DNA from: Dermanyssus gallinae
Taxonomy: Eukaryota; Arthropoda; Arachnida; Mesostigmata; Dermanyssidae
Direction of reading: 5' to 3'
NCBI GenBank assembly: GCA_003439945.1
Contig: QVRM01002091.1
Span: 1-64,000 of the forward strand
Length of the DNA: 64,000 nt
The translations under genes and the position numbers were made by a program. Below the pieces are notes generated by a model that made no database searches, had not been told where the DNA came from, and was given only the letters and a program-made list of their open reading frames with translations. Positions 39,446-49,000 of this stretch are shown piece after piece; within the stretch, counting starts at the first letter, position 1; each line of letters begins with the position of its first letter.

Positions 39446-39522
39446 CTGTAAGCACTCAATTAAGTCTTTCGAGACAATACCTGCAAAGCAGAGCTCTGTA
39501 GAGCTCTCCGGAGGGCCTGCAT
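28714..39522 (-). CDS. Fdx1: Mitochondrial adrenodoxin-type [2Fe-2S] ferredoxin, five exons, complete
   Basis: The product is a small mitochondrial electron carrier that takes electrons from ferredoxin reductase (NADPH) and passes them to mitochondrial P450s or to iron-sulphur and haem biosynthesis. Five phase-0 exons join into 146 codons: 39,481-39,522, 37,214-37,327, 31,033-31,140, 30,056-30,157 and 28,714-28,788. Residues 1-14 ([14 protein letters not shown]) and the next few form an Arg/Ser-rich presequence without acidic residues. The cluster ligands are C74, C80 and C83 ([14 protein letters not shown]) and C121 (SRLGCQ). [16 protein letters not shown] and the C-terminus [13 protein letters not shown] resemble FDX1 (adrenodoxin) more than FDX2. 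All introns are GT-AG. Intron 2 holds mariner and gypsy copies, and intron 1 a fold-back element. Exons 1-2 are duplicated at 61,116-63,357. Family assignment is firm; the FDX1 rather than FDX2 label is inference. Confidence 0.93.
29949..30008. repeat. (TA)n microsatellite in ferredoxin intron 4
   Basis: TA tract of about 60 bases that ends about 48 bases beyond the 3' end of ferredoxin exon 4, on the intron side of its donor. Confidence 0.95.
30056..30157 (-). CDS. Fdx1: Ferredoxin exon 4 (fourth cluster cysteine)
   Basis: This 102-base exon lies between acceptor GTGCTTCCAG and donor GTAAAA, phase 0 at both ends. It encodes [18 protein letters not shown] and [16 protein letters not shown]. 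The acidic EELDMLD helix is the known adrenodoxin docking surface for reductase and P450, and the final Cys is the fourth [2Fe-2S] ligand. Confidence 0.95.
30312..30692. mobile_element. Truncated single arm of the fold-back transposon family
   Basis: The sequence begins TATACATGGTGTTGCAAACA and continues GTAGAGCTCGTTAAAGCAAA, CATAGGAGCATAAAATGTGC and TTTCACGCCAAATACC. It is collinear with the first 350 bases of the element at 48,358. It lies in ferredoxin intron 3 and ends in AT-rich sequence. No transposase or opposite arm is visible. Confidence 0.75.
31033..31140 (-). CDS. Fdx1: Ferredoxin exon 3 (core [2Fe-2S] binding motif)
   Basis: This 108-base exon runs from acceptor CTTGTAG to donor GTACGT, phase 0 to 0. 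It encodes [18 protein letters not shown] and [18 protein letters not shown]. The C-x5-C-x2-C cluster motif and the GDSLFDV strand are diagnostic of adrenodoxin-family ferredoxins. Confidence 0.96.
32690..32960 (-). pseudogene. Decayed mariner transposase fragment
   Basis: On the minus strand, near 32,760, a frame reads [19 protein letters not shown]. This matches the mariner catalytic block [12 protein letters not shown], and at DNA level it matches the same block of the neighbouring mariner (AATCCTCCCAGT). Stops and frameshifts surround it and no terminal repeats were found. It is an older relic of the same family as the copy at 33,590. Confidence 0.65.
33590..34581 (+). mobile_element. Non-autonomous mariner element, internally deleted
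   Basis: Terminal sequences TACGAGAGCGG (left) and CAGCCCTCGTA (right) are flanked by TA-rich sequence, as expected for TA-targeting mariners. At about 990 bases it is shorter than a typical 1.3-kb mariner. Broken frames carry the transposase landmarks: [11 protein letters not shown] (first catalytic Asp), [12 protein letters not shown] (second) and [10 protein letters not shown] (third), then a C-terminal [20 protein letters not shown] block. In-frame stops and frameshifts make it inactive. The left 140 bases are unique to this copy; from 33,732 onward it is duplicated at 57,649. Confidence 0.88.
34932..36620 (-). pseudogene. Ty3/gypsy pol fragment (RT and RNase H), frameshifted
   Basis: An LTR-retrotransposon pol remnant in ferredoxin intron 2. 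It has an RT N-terminal region ([20 protein letters not shown]), a palm region with [19 protein letters not shown], and the catalytic box reading YPDG where gypsy elements have YxDD. An RNase H domain follows ([40 protein letters not shown]). Between residues of about 140 and 190, compensating frameshifts replace the [12 protein letters not shown] block still legible in copy 2. No LTRs, gag or integrase were found. A 24-base segment present in copy 2 (near 60,668) is missing here. Confidence 0.85.
36966..37183. other. 218-base segment present only in duplication copy 1
   Basis: This segment lies just beyond the exon 2 donor in intron 2 and ends in a 50-base (TA)n run. Copy 2 goes directly from GATAAGATG to CTTCGTG (61,085/61,086). 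An ATG at both edges of the extra segment suggests a microhomology-mediated deletion in copy 2. Confidence 0.8.
37214..37327 (-). CDS. Fdx1: Ferredoxin exon 2 (functional copy)
   Basis: This 114-base exon runs from acceptor CCTATGTTTCAG to donor GTAAGA, phase 0 to 0. It encodes [15 protein letters not shown], the end of the presequence, then the first beta-strands of the mature protein ([18 protein letters not shown]). It differs from the copy at 61,116-61,229 by one synonymous GAG/GAA change. Confidence 0.92.
37328..39480 (-). other. Ferredoxin intron 1
   Basis: The 2.15-kb intron between the transit-peptide exon and exon 2 (donor GTATTG, acceptor TTTCAG) contains a 553-base fold-back MITE (38,217-38,769) and several (TA)n tracts (37,718-37,744, 38,168-38,206, 39,012-39,050, 39,351-39,370, 39,412-39,441). 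No other coding signal was seen. Confidence 0.85.
38217..38769. mobile_element. Fold-back MITE with 240-base inverted arms
   Basis: The left arm (38,217-38,456, AACATGTCCGGCCCTCGGT...) and right arm (38,530-38,769, ending CACCGAGGGACAGACATGTT) are imperfect reverse complements over their whole length around a 73-base spacer. There is no coding capacity. The element is present in both duplication copies (62,096-62,647), so it inserted before the duplication. Confidence 0.88.
39481..39522 (-). CDS. Fdx1: Ferredoxin exon 1 (start codon and transit peptide)
   Basis: ATG at 39,522 opens [14 protein letters not shown] and ends at donor GTATTG in phase 0. The Arg-containing amphipathic sequence without acidic residues fits a mitochondrial presequence. 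The start was chosen because it gives the right phase into exon 2. It is identical to the copy at 63,316-63,357. Confidence 0.88.
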
Positions 39523-40160
39523 CCTGTGCAAAATTCTGCTCGTGTCGCGTGAATCACGGCGCTGCAGCGCGAGCGCTCGTCGACGGCTGGACGTACACGC
39601 ACCGTATCGTCCTCTCTGTCTCTTAGTCTGTGCGTGTATCAAATAAAATCGAACAGTGTTATCAAATGCTCGTGTACGCGACATATCCGTTATTTAAATA
39701 CTTTATTTGCTCTATTAGCCATCTAGCTCCCCCCCCCCATCGCCAACCAAATTATTATTATTATTATTATTGTTTCACTGATATACAGCAACGACGATTT
39801 GCTCTCTCACACACACAAGCACACATAAATACACAACGATCTATCTAGCTGATGCCTGAGAGACTAAAAAATCTTAAGGGAGTAAACCAAAAGACTTTCA
39901 AACATGAACCGATGCAAATCAACAACGACAACATCAACAACAACAACCGCAACAACAACAAAACCAGCTACAATAATAGCAATAATAATAATAATAACAA
40001 CAACAACAACAACAATGAAGGCGACCACAGCCGCATCAATTCGTACTGACAGAGTTCTTGCGATTTCTCTCTGTCTCTCGTTGCTTTGCCGCTGCTCCGC
40101 CGTTCAACGGAAATATCAGCATATAAGATAACTCTGCTCCTTTACTAACACTACTCCTAC
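39523..40160 (-). promoter_or_regulatory. Upstream region of the ferredoxin gene (copy 1)
   Basis: About 640 bases upstream of the ferredoxin ATG are shared with copy 2 (63,358-64,000), so promoter sequence is probably duplicated too. The part nearest the ATG is moderately GC-rich (GCGCGAGCGCTCGTCGACG, 39,566-39,584). Farther out are an ATT/TTA tract (39,752-39,770) and a CAA/AAT tract (39,918-40,016). No TATA box was assigned. Confidence 0.45.
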
Positions 40161-41301
40161 TACAAGTGCTACTACGACAACTACTGTTTTAACATTGTAT
40201 TATGCTACTACAGCTACTGGTGTGACAATAGTGTCATCCTGCTTCCACCGGTAGCCATGTCGACAGACAGGAAAACTACTGGGGCTGGAGGTCGAGATGA
40301 TGGTGATAATGGTGGAGATCATGACGACGATGCTGCTGCTGATGATGATAATAATAATAATATTAATAATAACAACAAAACAACAATAATGGTGAATACG
40401 ATAATGAGAATGAGGATTGAGATGATAATGGCTAGAAGAACGATGGAGAAATTCAACTCATCGTAGTGACGTAGATCGCCGAGACATCTTGTCGTCGAGT
40501 GCTTGATAAGCTTGAAAAAGCATGGGAGTAAGATCACGGATAACGCGGCGGAGGACGTTATTATCGCGTTGAGAAGAAGGACTTGGTCGACAAGCCAACG
40601 AAGCCGACGAAGAGCGCTGCTTTCAGCAGCAATGACAAAAATACGCACACACAGAGAGAAACGGCCACAACGACGGCCAACAGCAACAGTAGCAACAACA
40701 GTAGCAGCAGCAGCAGTAGCAACAACAACAACAATAGCAACAACAATAATAATGATTATAATTAGTAATATCATTTGTAAAATAGTAGCTGTAATAGTGG
40801 CGTTAATCATGATCTAAATCTTCAATAATGCCAATTGTAAGTGGTCATTTTCGTTGAATACGCATGTGTGTCCTGTACTTATTCGCAACGCGAGCTGCAT
40901 TTATTCGCAGCAATAGGAATCTCAGCCAGAATGCAATTCGCCAACAACAACAACTACTATCATCATAATCACAATAATCAATAATAATAATAATGATAAA
41001 CTCTACTAGAAAAAGTATCTAAAGCTATAAATAAGCTACAATTTTGTACATATTAAAGTGGAGACACTCGGTCCAATAATAATAATAATAGTTAATATTA
41101 CGGAAAAGACAACTCAAGGTCTTTACTCAAAGCAGGCACGCCGCGCCGATGCGCGTCCTCCACAGTAAGAAGTTATATACGTTTTATATAACACTGTATT
41201 CAATTAATGAACAAGGCATATATTGTATCTAAATATAAATCTATAATAAGATCTCTGGCTAGTTATCTTATCCTTACACAAACACACGCCACTCACTCAC
41301 T

Positions 41302-41302
41302 A

Positions 41303-41337
<35 letters not shown>

Positions 41338-41354
41338 TATTATTATTATTATTA

Positions 41355-41424
<70 letters not shown>

Positions 41425-41429
41425 TATTA

Positions 41430-41482
<53 letters not shown>
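41302..41482. repeat. (TTA)n microsatellite, about 180 bases
   Basis: A run of ATT/TTA triplets with only occasional phase slips (ATATATT, TATATT). It creates long polyIle, polyLeu or polyTyr frames with no biological support. Confidence 0.95.
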
Positions 41483-41483
<1 letters not shown>

Positions 41484-41655
41484 CAGATTTGTATATATAT
41501 GCTCAATTAGTTCGAAAATTTGGCGAGGGCCAGCAGAGATGCAGCAGCAGCGCCATTTCAAGGGCGCTGCCTAATTGTGCGTCCCAACGACTTTCGAAAA
41601 AGAAATGAGCTTCCTCTGTGGGGGTGGGGAATGCTGGCTTCAGTGGGGGTGGGGA

Positions 41656-41656
41656 A

Positions 41657-41710
<54 letters not shown>

Positions 41711-41830
41711 ATTAATATTAATATTAATAATATTATTATTATTAATTATTAATTATTATTATTATTATTATTATTTTTTTTTTTTTTTATTATTATTTTA
41801 TTATTATTTATTTTTTCTTATTATTTATTA

Positions 41831-41863
<33 letters not shown>
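41656..41863. repeat. (TTA)n microsatellite with T-run, about 205 bases
   Basis: A second ATT/TTA block carries internal AATATT slips and a run of about 15 T. It lies about 170 bases from the first block. Confidence 0.95.
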
Positions 41864-41864
<1 letters not shown>

Positions 41865-42759
41865 GTATTTTATGGTGAGCCGCTGATTATAATAAAGTGA
41901 CGTGAATGAAACGAATTACTGTCAGAGCCACGCAAAAACACAGCTAATACTACTTACTGTTCGTACTGACTACTTTGACTACCATGATTACACTACAGAT
42001 TCTGCCATCACTTGCTTAGTCACCAACCACTATCTACTAGACTTATTCTACTTGCTAGACTAATCACCAAATCCACCCTCACAACAACAACAACATAAAC
42101 AACAATAGTAGTTAGTAGTTGCAGCAGCAGCAGCAGGAGTAGCAGAATATCTACCTATGATGAGCGAGATCACCGAAGAGAAGATTGCCCGATAGATGAT
42201 GAATGTATAATGGATGGAGAAGAAAAATATGATGATGGTGGTGGTGGTGGTGCGTGCTCAGCAGCACTCGGTCAGCAGCACAGTAAACACGGGAGGCACT
42301 GTAGACACGGAGGACGACACACAGTAGACGCAGGGGGGGAGACACTGTGGACACAGTTACACTCAGACAGCCGAATGGACGAACGAACGGACGGACGGCC
42401 GCCGGTAATATAAGCAGAAGAATAAGAACAGCAAGCGCAAGTTCGAAGCAGACGAATGAGCGCGTCGCTGCACTTTGAGACTTTGAGATCGCAGCTGCCA
42501 CACTGAGCGACCGCAGAGAGTTTATTCACTTAGGCGAATACAACCGGTCACTCACTCGACAACAACAACAACAACCCCGCCACAACCCCGCCGAACGACA
42601 ACAACCGCAGTCAGTCCGCACAATCCGTGTACCACACACAGAAAAGAAAAATTCGATGAGACAGACAGAGAGACGCAAAGCGTAAACACATCGGCCAGTT
42701 ACCGACCAGTCAACCAACTAAACCAACTAAACGTGACCCAGCGAACGAACGAACACTAA

Positions 42760-43400
42760 CTAACTAACTAACTAGTTAGCTCGGTAGCGGTCGGTAGATG
42801 GCTCTCGGCCGCCGCTTGACCACGGTCGAGACGTGTGTTCGAGGCGGTTCGACAGCCGACAGTCTCTCGTATTTGCGAGCGTTGTTCCATCGCCGCCGCC
42901 GCCGCCGCGGCCACCGTCTTCGTCGTCGTCGTCGTCGTCGTCGTCCCTGGTCGAAACGCAACGTGAGAGGCGAGATACGAGGCGGCGGTGGTAAATGGCG
43001 ACCGACCGACCGACCGCCGTTGGACGATACCGCCCACATACCGGCATGCGCGGCGCCGGCTGGCTAGGTGATTGGTTGATTGGCCGGCCGTATTATCTAT
43101 CTACCCACCCTCCCACCGCTCACCGCTCACCACTCATTCGACACTCAAGCGACAGTCGCGATGCTTGCTACGTGCTACTAATGCTACGTGTTACTATGCT
43201 ACTACTACTAGTTACTACTCGACTGCGCGGCAGGCAGATAAAGAGCGCGAGAAAGAGAGAGAGAAAGGAGGTGAAGCGCCGCCACTCAAGGCAGCCTCCA
43301 GCAGCAGCAGCAGCAACGAGAAAAATGCGGTGAGCGCGGGCAGTCGTCGAGAAGGCCACGTGCATTGGCCCACGTAGGCAAGGCGGCAATATGACACTGC
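42760..43400 (+). promoter_or_regulatory. GC-rich, CpG-rich island, probable promoter/5' UTR of the 95-aa gene
   Basis: In an otherwise AT-rich region this stretch is dense in CG (CGCCGCCGCCGCGG, then a (CGT)n run at 42,920-42,943, then CGACCGACCGACCG). It leads into a CAG-rich leader and the ATGCG|GTGAGC start exon at 43,325. Many open frames on both strands follow from the base composition. Promoter function is inferred from composition and position. Confidence 0.45.
43325..43329 (+). CDS. 95-aa gene exon 1, coding part (ATG plus two bases)
   Basis: GAGAAAAATGCG runs into donor GTGAGC. A at -3 suits initiation. It supplies phase 2, which exon 2 needs. This is the weakest exon of the model. 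Confidence 0.35.
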
Positions 43401-46016
43401 GGCGATATCTACTACCTCTCTACCTACTTCCCTTACAACAGCAACAACAGCACCAACAACAACACAGCAGCAGCAACAACAACAACAACATTAAAAACAA
43501 CAGCAGCAACAACAATAACAACACAGCACGCAACAACAGAACAACAACAACAACAACAACAACACGAGCAGGACAACAACAACAACAGCAACAACACCGA
43601 TTCTTGCAAATGTGACCCGGACATTGTGATGCTCTAAACTCACTAAACAACCAGTAGTCTCCCCGTCCCAGTCAGCAAAAGAAGGGTGGCGAGTCTGTAC
43701 TACTGCTGGCGGGTGTTGTTCTCTGTTCTACTACGACTACAGTGTACTGGCAGTTAGATTGCTACTGCAAGTTCTACGCTATTGGCATTACTATCGCGTA
43801 GTAAGGCGGACAAATGCGCTTAAATCACATTTTCGGCGGACCAAACCAACGTCTGCACGCGAGACACGTGTGACAAGTGTAGCAAAGTGGCTGCCCAAGT
43901 GCCTATACTCTCGGGCTGACCCTCAGCCAAGATTTCACTAGCCACTAGTCAGTTTCTAAACTTGTGCTGCAATCTCCGATACCGTTAAGGGGCATTAAAA
44001 ACTCGTCGAAACAGGTTCAGCTTGTCGCTATGTGGTCGTCGAATATTACGGGCTGACTTCTTTTTTTTGACAAATTCACTCTTGTTGTGAAATAGTTCAT
44101 TTAGACGATACTATTTACGTTTCAATTTGCATTTGCTCTCAATATATATATATATATATATATATATACACGTGTGTGTCAGGCAAAAACCTGATGTATA
44201 TATATATGAGTAAAAACGCCTACGAACCTAGAATTGCAAGATATTTATTCAATATCAATTATCAAATGCAAAAAGTCACATTTCGGTAACGTTGGCTTAC
44301 ACGACTAACGAACGAATGGCTCTCGAAAGAGCGTGGCGCATTCAGAGCAGCCACTAATAATAAACTAGCGTGGGACTCAATTTGACTACTTATCTATAGT
44401 TGGATCTGGCTTGCTATGCTTTTGGCTGGCAGGCGCAGAGACGAAGTGATGATCGCATGTAGTAGTCTCCTACCAGCCAACACAATGAAAAAGTGGGTTA
44501 GCTTAAGCTTAAAACTTTTGACGAACCTTACAGAAATGACCGAATAGGAAGCGCGCAATAACCATTACGTCAACACCATGGGATGTGACTGACTAGGTAA
44601 CACAACGGACAAGTAAAGTCAATTATGGCTAGAACACCCACCTGACGAACCTTGATGGTCTGAATACGGTGTGTTTGCAAGGAGAGTCGTATATAAGTTA
44701 TGACATACCAATCTCAGATATGGGTTTAAGGCTACAATAAAAAACAGAAGTTGGCAAAACCACCCAATTTTGGATCCCTGCAGTTTCCCAACACCGCTTT
44801 CTAAATTGACAGTGTCATTCCTATTGAAAGAATTTATAAAGTTTATGCGACTAGTAAAGGTAAGACACTGCTGCTGCTATGTGTTTAAAAGGTGCCTCAA
44901 AGCCATTCAAGTCCTATGCTCGACCAACTTTTGCGCTTCCCTTCACAAATCACCTTGCAAGCCGCCAACTGCCTAATTGGATTCATGGTCGTATATGTCA
45001 TCTCATCGCTCGAAAGGAATTGTTAGCCCGCCCTGAACACCATAATAACTGTTCGTTTTTACATCACTGAAAATTCATCTTTCTTTAGAAAACAAACTTA
45101 TGTCAAAGGAAAACACAAAGTTTATTTTCTTTCTAGTAAATAGTTAATTTACGTTTATTACAAGCATGATTATGCTCAAAGTGTACGTTTACATGTTATT
45201 TATACGCGTATTACTGCTCACACTATCTGTACGCTAACTATCAGAAGTATTTTCCGTTAGCTCTGTGTACAGTATATGATGGATCGTCAACAGTCATATT
45301 TACGGACACTATTGCATGCTCACTTGGGTCTCATCACTATGTCGTTATATCTAGCGTCACGCTCTAACCATTTCCGCTATGTCGATGGTCTCATTGTTAG
45401 AATACCGACGGCCAGCAGCGACGAAATGAAATAGCCATCCGTCACTCTAGACCTATCACTCCATGTACACACAAACACACACCCATCTACAAGGGTGCAG
45501 ATGCCGCAAAGGCAGTGCGAATACTTAAATTTAGCGTCGTTTTTCAGCTAGTCTCGACGAAAACGACCCCGAAAGTCGTCGTTACGGTATTTTGTAGATA
45601 GCTGTTACGTCGCAAATGCGAATATTAAATCGCTGAAGTCGTCGACCTTCGCGCTAGAGTAGTCCATAGCGTCAGTGTGCCTAATCATTCTTGCAGGGTC
45701 AGGCATCGAATACGAAGAGAATATGAGATTTCGAGCATTCCTCTGCCAACGATTTTATACACATAAGGTACGTTGAAAGTAATGCTATTATTATCAAACT
45801 ATATGAATCTTAACGCATACATTCGCTAAAGACTATAACGAGCAGTAAAACGTTTGTAAGTTGGACTAATACAAACATACACATTGTGGTGGAAAAGGCT
45901 CCCTATAATCTAATACGACAGCCACTGCTGAAGCATCGTAAATTAATAAGGTGGATCTTTTGCCAATAGTGTATATATACTCATATATGCATTCGTATAT
46001 ATATATATACATATAT

Positions 46017-46061
<45 letters not shown>

Positions 46062-49000
46062 TATACATGTATACGCATATATACATATATACATGCATAT
46101 ATATACGACAGAATGTACAGATGAATATCATGTCGTTTATGAATGAACAAGTGTATATATATATATATATTTACACACCCTTTAGCAGGGGAGCTTTATT
46201 AGAACAGATCAACTTGTTTGTACGTAGTTCGCATTCCTGGTACTGCGCCAGGCAAACATTTTGTTAACAATTTCTTTCCGGGCAACAGTTTTAGCATGTA
46301 TGTTAGTCCCGGCTCTTGCGTTCGTCAAAATAGAATCAAAGAATATGTTCGCTCAATCTGGGAACTTACAAATAGAGACGAACGTAGCCTTATCAATATC
46401 ATCTAGAACAGTACAAATATCATCACAATTTATATCACAAGTCCTCACATTACAACGAAAAGCAACACGTTTTAAAAACTTCTTCTGCAGTTTCCTTAAC
46501 AAATTTCTATCACGTTTCAATCCCAGATTCCATACTGGAGAGGCATATACAATCACAGGTAGGACATATTGCTTATAAAGTTTGACATACAGATTAGGGT
46601 CTTTCAAGACAAAGGATCGCAATATCCAGTGCATTCTCCGACTAGCTGACGCAGCTACCTCTAGAACATGCGGTGTGTAGCTCAGCGTATTACTTGTCAG
46701 AACTCCTAAGTCTTTTATCGATGGCTTTGCCGCTAGCTGTTCAGTACCTAATGTGTAGTTATGTACAGGATTGTTGCTGCCGAAGTGCAGAACTGCGCAC
46801 TTATTTACAGAGAGCTTTATGTCTAATCCTTTACACTAATCCATACATTTATCGAGTGTTTCTTGAAGAATATTCATGTTCGTTTCATTTTCTACAGATA
46901 TATACATTTTTACATCATCCGCGTAAATGTTCACTCTCACTCCTTCAGATATAATATACTTTAACGAGTCAGTATATAATATGTACATAAGAGGTCCAAG
47001 AATTGTTCTCTGTGGACAACCGGACGTGACCTCAGCCGTTGACGACAGACAATCATTTACCCTCACTCTGAAGGTCCTATGTTCAAGGAAAGCTTTGATC
47101 CAGTTTGTGAGTTTCTGTCCAACACCGTACCGCGGGAGAATGTTTAGAAGCTTCGAGTGTGTAGTGGTTTCAAATGCAGACTTAAAGTCGAAGTATACAC
47201 AGTCAAAGGGCTTGCATCATTAGTTAAAAGAGCCCAGTCATTTTGCGTTTCCAGCAGTTGTAGGACAGTAGAATGGCCTGGTCGATATGCGAATTGCTCC
47301 CTAGAAATTAGACCTTGTGAATTCGCATTTCTATAGATCGCATCGGCCAACTCCTTTTCAAATAGCTTGCACGGCACAGAGGTGAGCGATACAGGCCTTT
47401 TGTTGTTTGGATCACTTTTGTCGCCGCGTTTATGAACCGGACAGACAATGGCACAGCGGAAGAGGTCTGGGACCCAACCATCTTCGAGGGTTCTGCGAAA
47501 TATCAAAGACAACGGAACACACACATCATAGCCACACTTCTTATATACAAGAGCTGGGATACCATCAGGCGTGGCGCTTCGCTTGTTAGCCAGAGAGCGA
47601 AGGTGGCGTTCAAGATTTTCAGGAGAGGAGTCAACGTCCTCAACCATGCGCAGATCCTCAGACACAGGCGGCGTTGGTAGAGTAGGCCGTGCGTCGCGTA
47701 GCTGGACTTCCGTGGGTGATGGATATGTTGCGGCGAATACTCCGCGCAGAATTTCAGCTTTCTCCTGGTTTTGTGTAGCAACCGATCCATCCGCTCTATT
47801 GATCGAGCTCAAACAGTCTTTAACTTTCATTCGCCTTTCGATGTATCTATGAACCGCGGTGGGAACAGCCGATTGGGCTACGGAGCATTCTTCGATGATT
47901 CGTTTTCTATGAAGCATCTTTTGCAGTTTCTTTTGCAGTCTAGCTCCTTCTTCTGGCGTCGCTCTGTTCAATTGCTGGGTGATGCTTTCTATGCTAGGAT
48001 CCAGAACACCATGCAGATTAGGAGACTTCCTGGGTACACAACAATCCATCAGGAAGTGCATGTAAGTGACAAATTTGTTATACATGTCATTCACGTCAAT
48101 ACAGGGTTGGAAGAAGGTTGTCCAGTTCGTAGCACTCGTGAAAATTACAATGTTCTGTATCCAAATGACAACAAACGGAACGAGAAAAAAATATATGTAA
48201 GTATGTATAGACGTGTAATGTTTTTATGCTTATGTGCTTGTGTGTAATATATATATATATATATATATAGGAATCTTCCAGATATATGCTATCCTCTAAT
48301 TCCGGCTACTATAGGGCATTTAATGAAGCCGGAAAGCAGGCGGTACACGAAGCACAATATATATACAGGGTGTGACAGAAAGAATTTTATAGCGATACAT
48401 AAAATTGTAGAGCTCGTTAAAACGAATATTTTTTCCAATGGAACATGTGCTCTGAGAAGTCTTGTTTCGGAGTTACAGTGAAATTACTACAATTTGTGAC
48501 ACTGGTGTTTTTGCTCGACATAGGAGCACAAAATGTGCTGTTGCGAGACGACAGTCTTCCTAGACAGAAACTAAGCACACCGTCGTGTTCGTGATAAAAT
48601 TCTGCTCAATCTGAAGAATATGCATGGCCGGTCAGAAGATGCGACATGGTCGCTTAGAAGAGAATTCGCCAAAAATAAAGTTCTTTATTAGCGTTCACGC
48701 CAAATACTTTAGAATCATAACCCTTCAACCACCCACAGCGCTCAAAACGGACGTATTCAGCCAATGCGCAATTCATGGCGATCAGTTTGGTACCAAACAT
48801 ATGTCAATGCGAGCTGTGGTTGCGAAGTAATTACGATTTTTCGGCGGGATGTCCAGATTAAGTGCATGTAAAATGACTGTGTGGCGACGTTCACTACCGC
48901 CGACGTGTCGCGCGACAGCCGCAGCGCGTCATTTTTCATGCACTTAATCTGGACATCCCGCCGAAAAATCGTAATTACTCCGCAACCACAGCTCGCATTG

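Larger units (their letters stand above)
33732..40160. repeat. Segmental duplication, copy 1 (contains ferredoxin exons 1-2)
   Basis: From CTATCAGTGAGATGCCTGAG at 33,732 the sequence is repeated in the same orientation from 57,649 to the window end. By eye there are only a few substitutions per hundred bases. Indels are concentrated in (TA)n tracts, plus one larger gain and one larger loss. The block holds most of a mariner, a gypsy pol fragment, ferredoxin exons 2 and 1, a fold-back element, and about 600 bases upstream of the ferredoxin start. It extends to at least 40,150, where copy 2 meets the window edge. Confidence 0.95.
40161..42700. other. Intergenic region between divergent genes, microsatellite-rich
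   Basis: The region between the ferredoxin upstream block and the GC-rich island shows no supportable exon. It contains GAT/AAT and CAA/CAG tracts (40,280-40,400, 40,680-40,760), two very long (TTA)n tracts (41,302-41,482 and 41,656-41,863), and smaller CAG and CAA tracts (42,080-42,140). Confidence 0.6.

Noticed and set aside
41207..41900. 133- and 126-codon Ile/Leu/Tyr-rich frames
   Set aside because: They are the two (TTA)n tracts translated.
42768..43397. Cluster of 60-112-codon frames on both strands
   Set aside because: GC-rich composition opens many frames at once; better explained as promoter/5' UTR, apart from the short ATGCG start exon.
43905..43945. CCCTCAGCCAAGATTTCAC resembling the SINE tail
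   Set aside because: About 25 bases of similarity without the tRNA-like head; too short to call an element.
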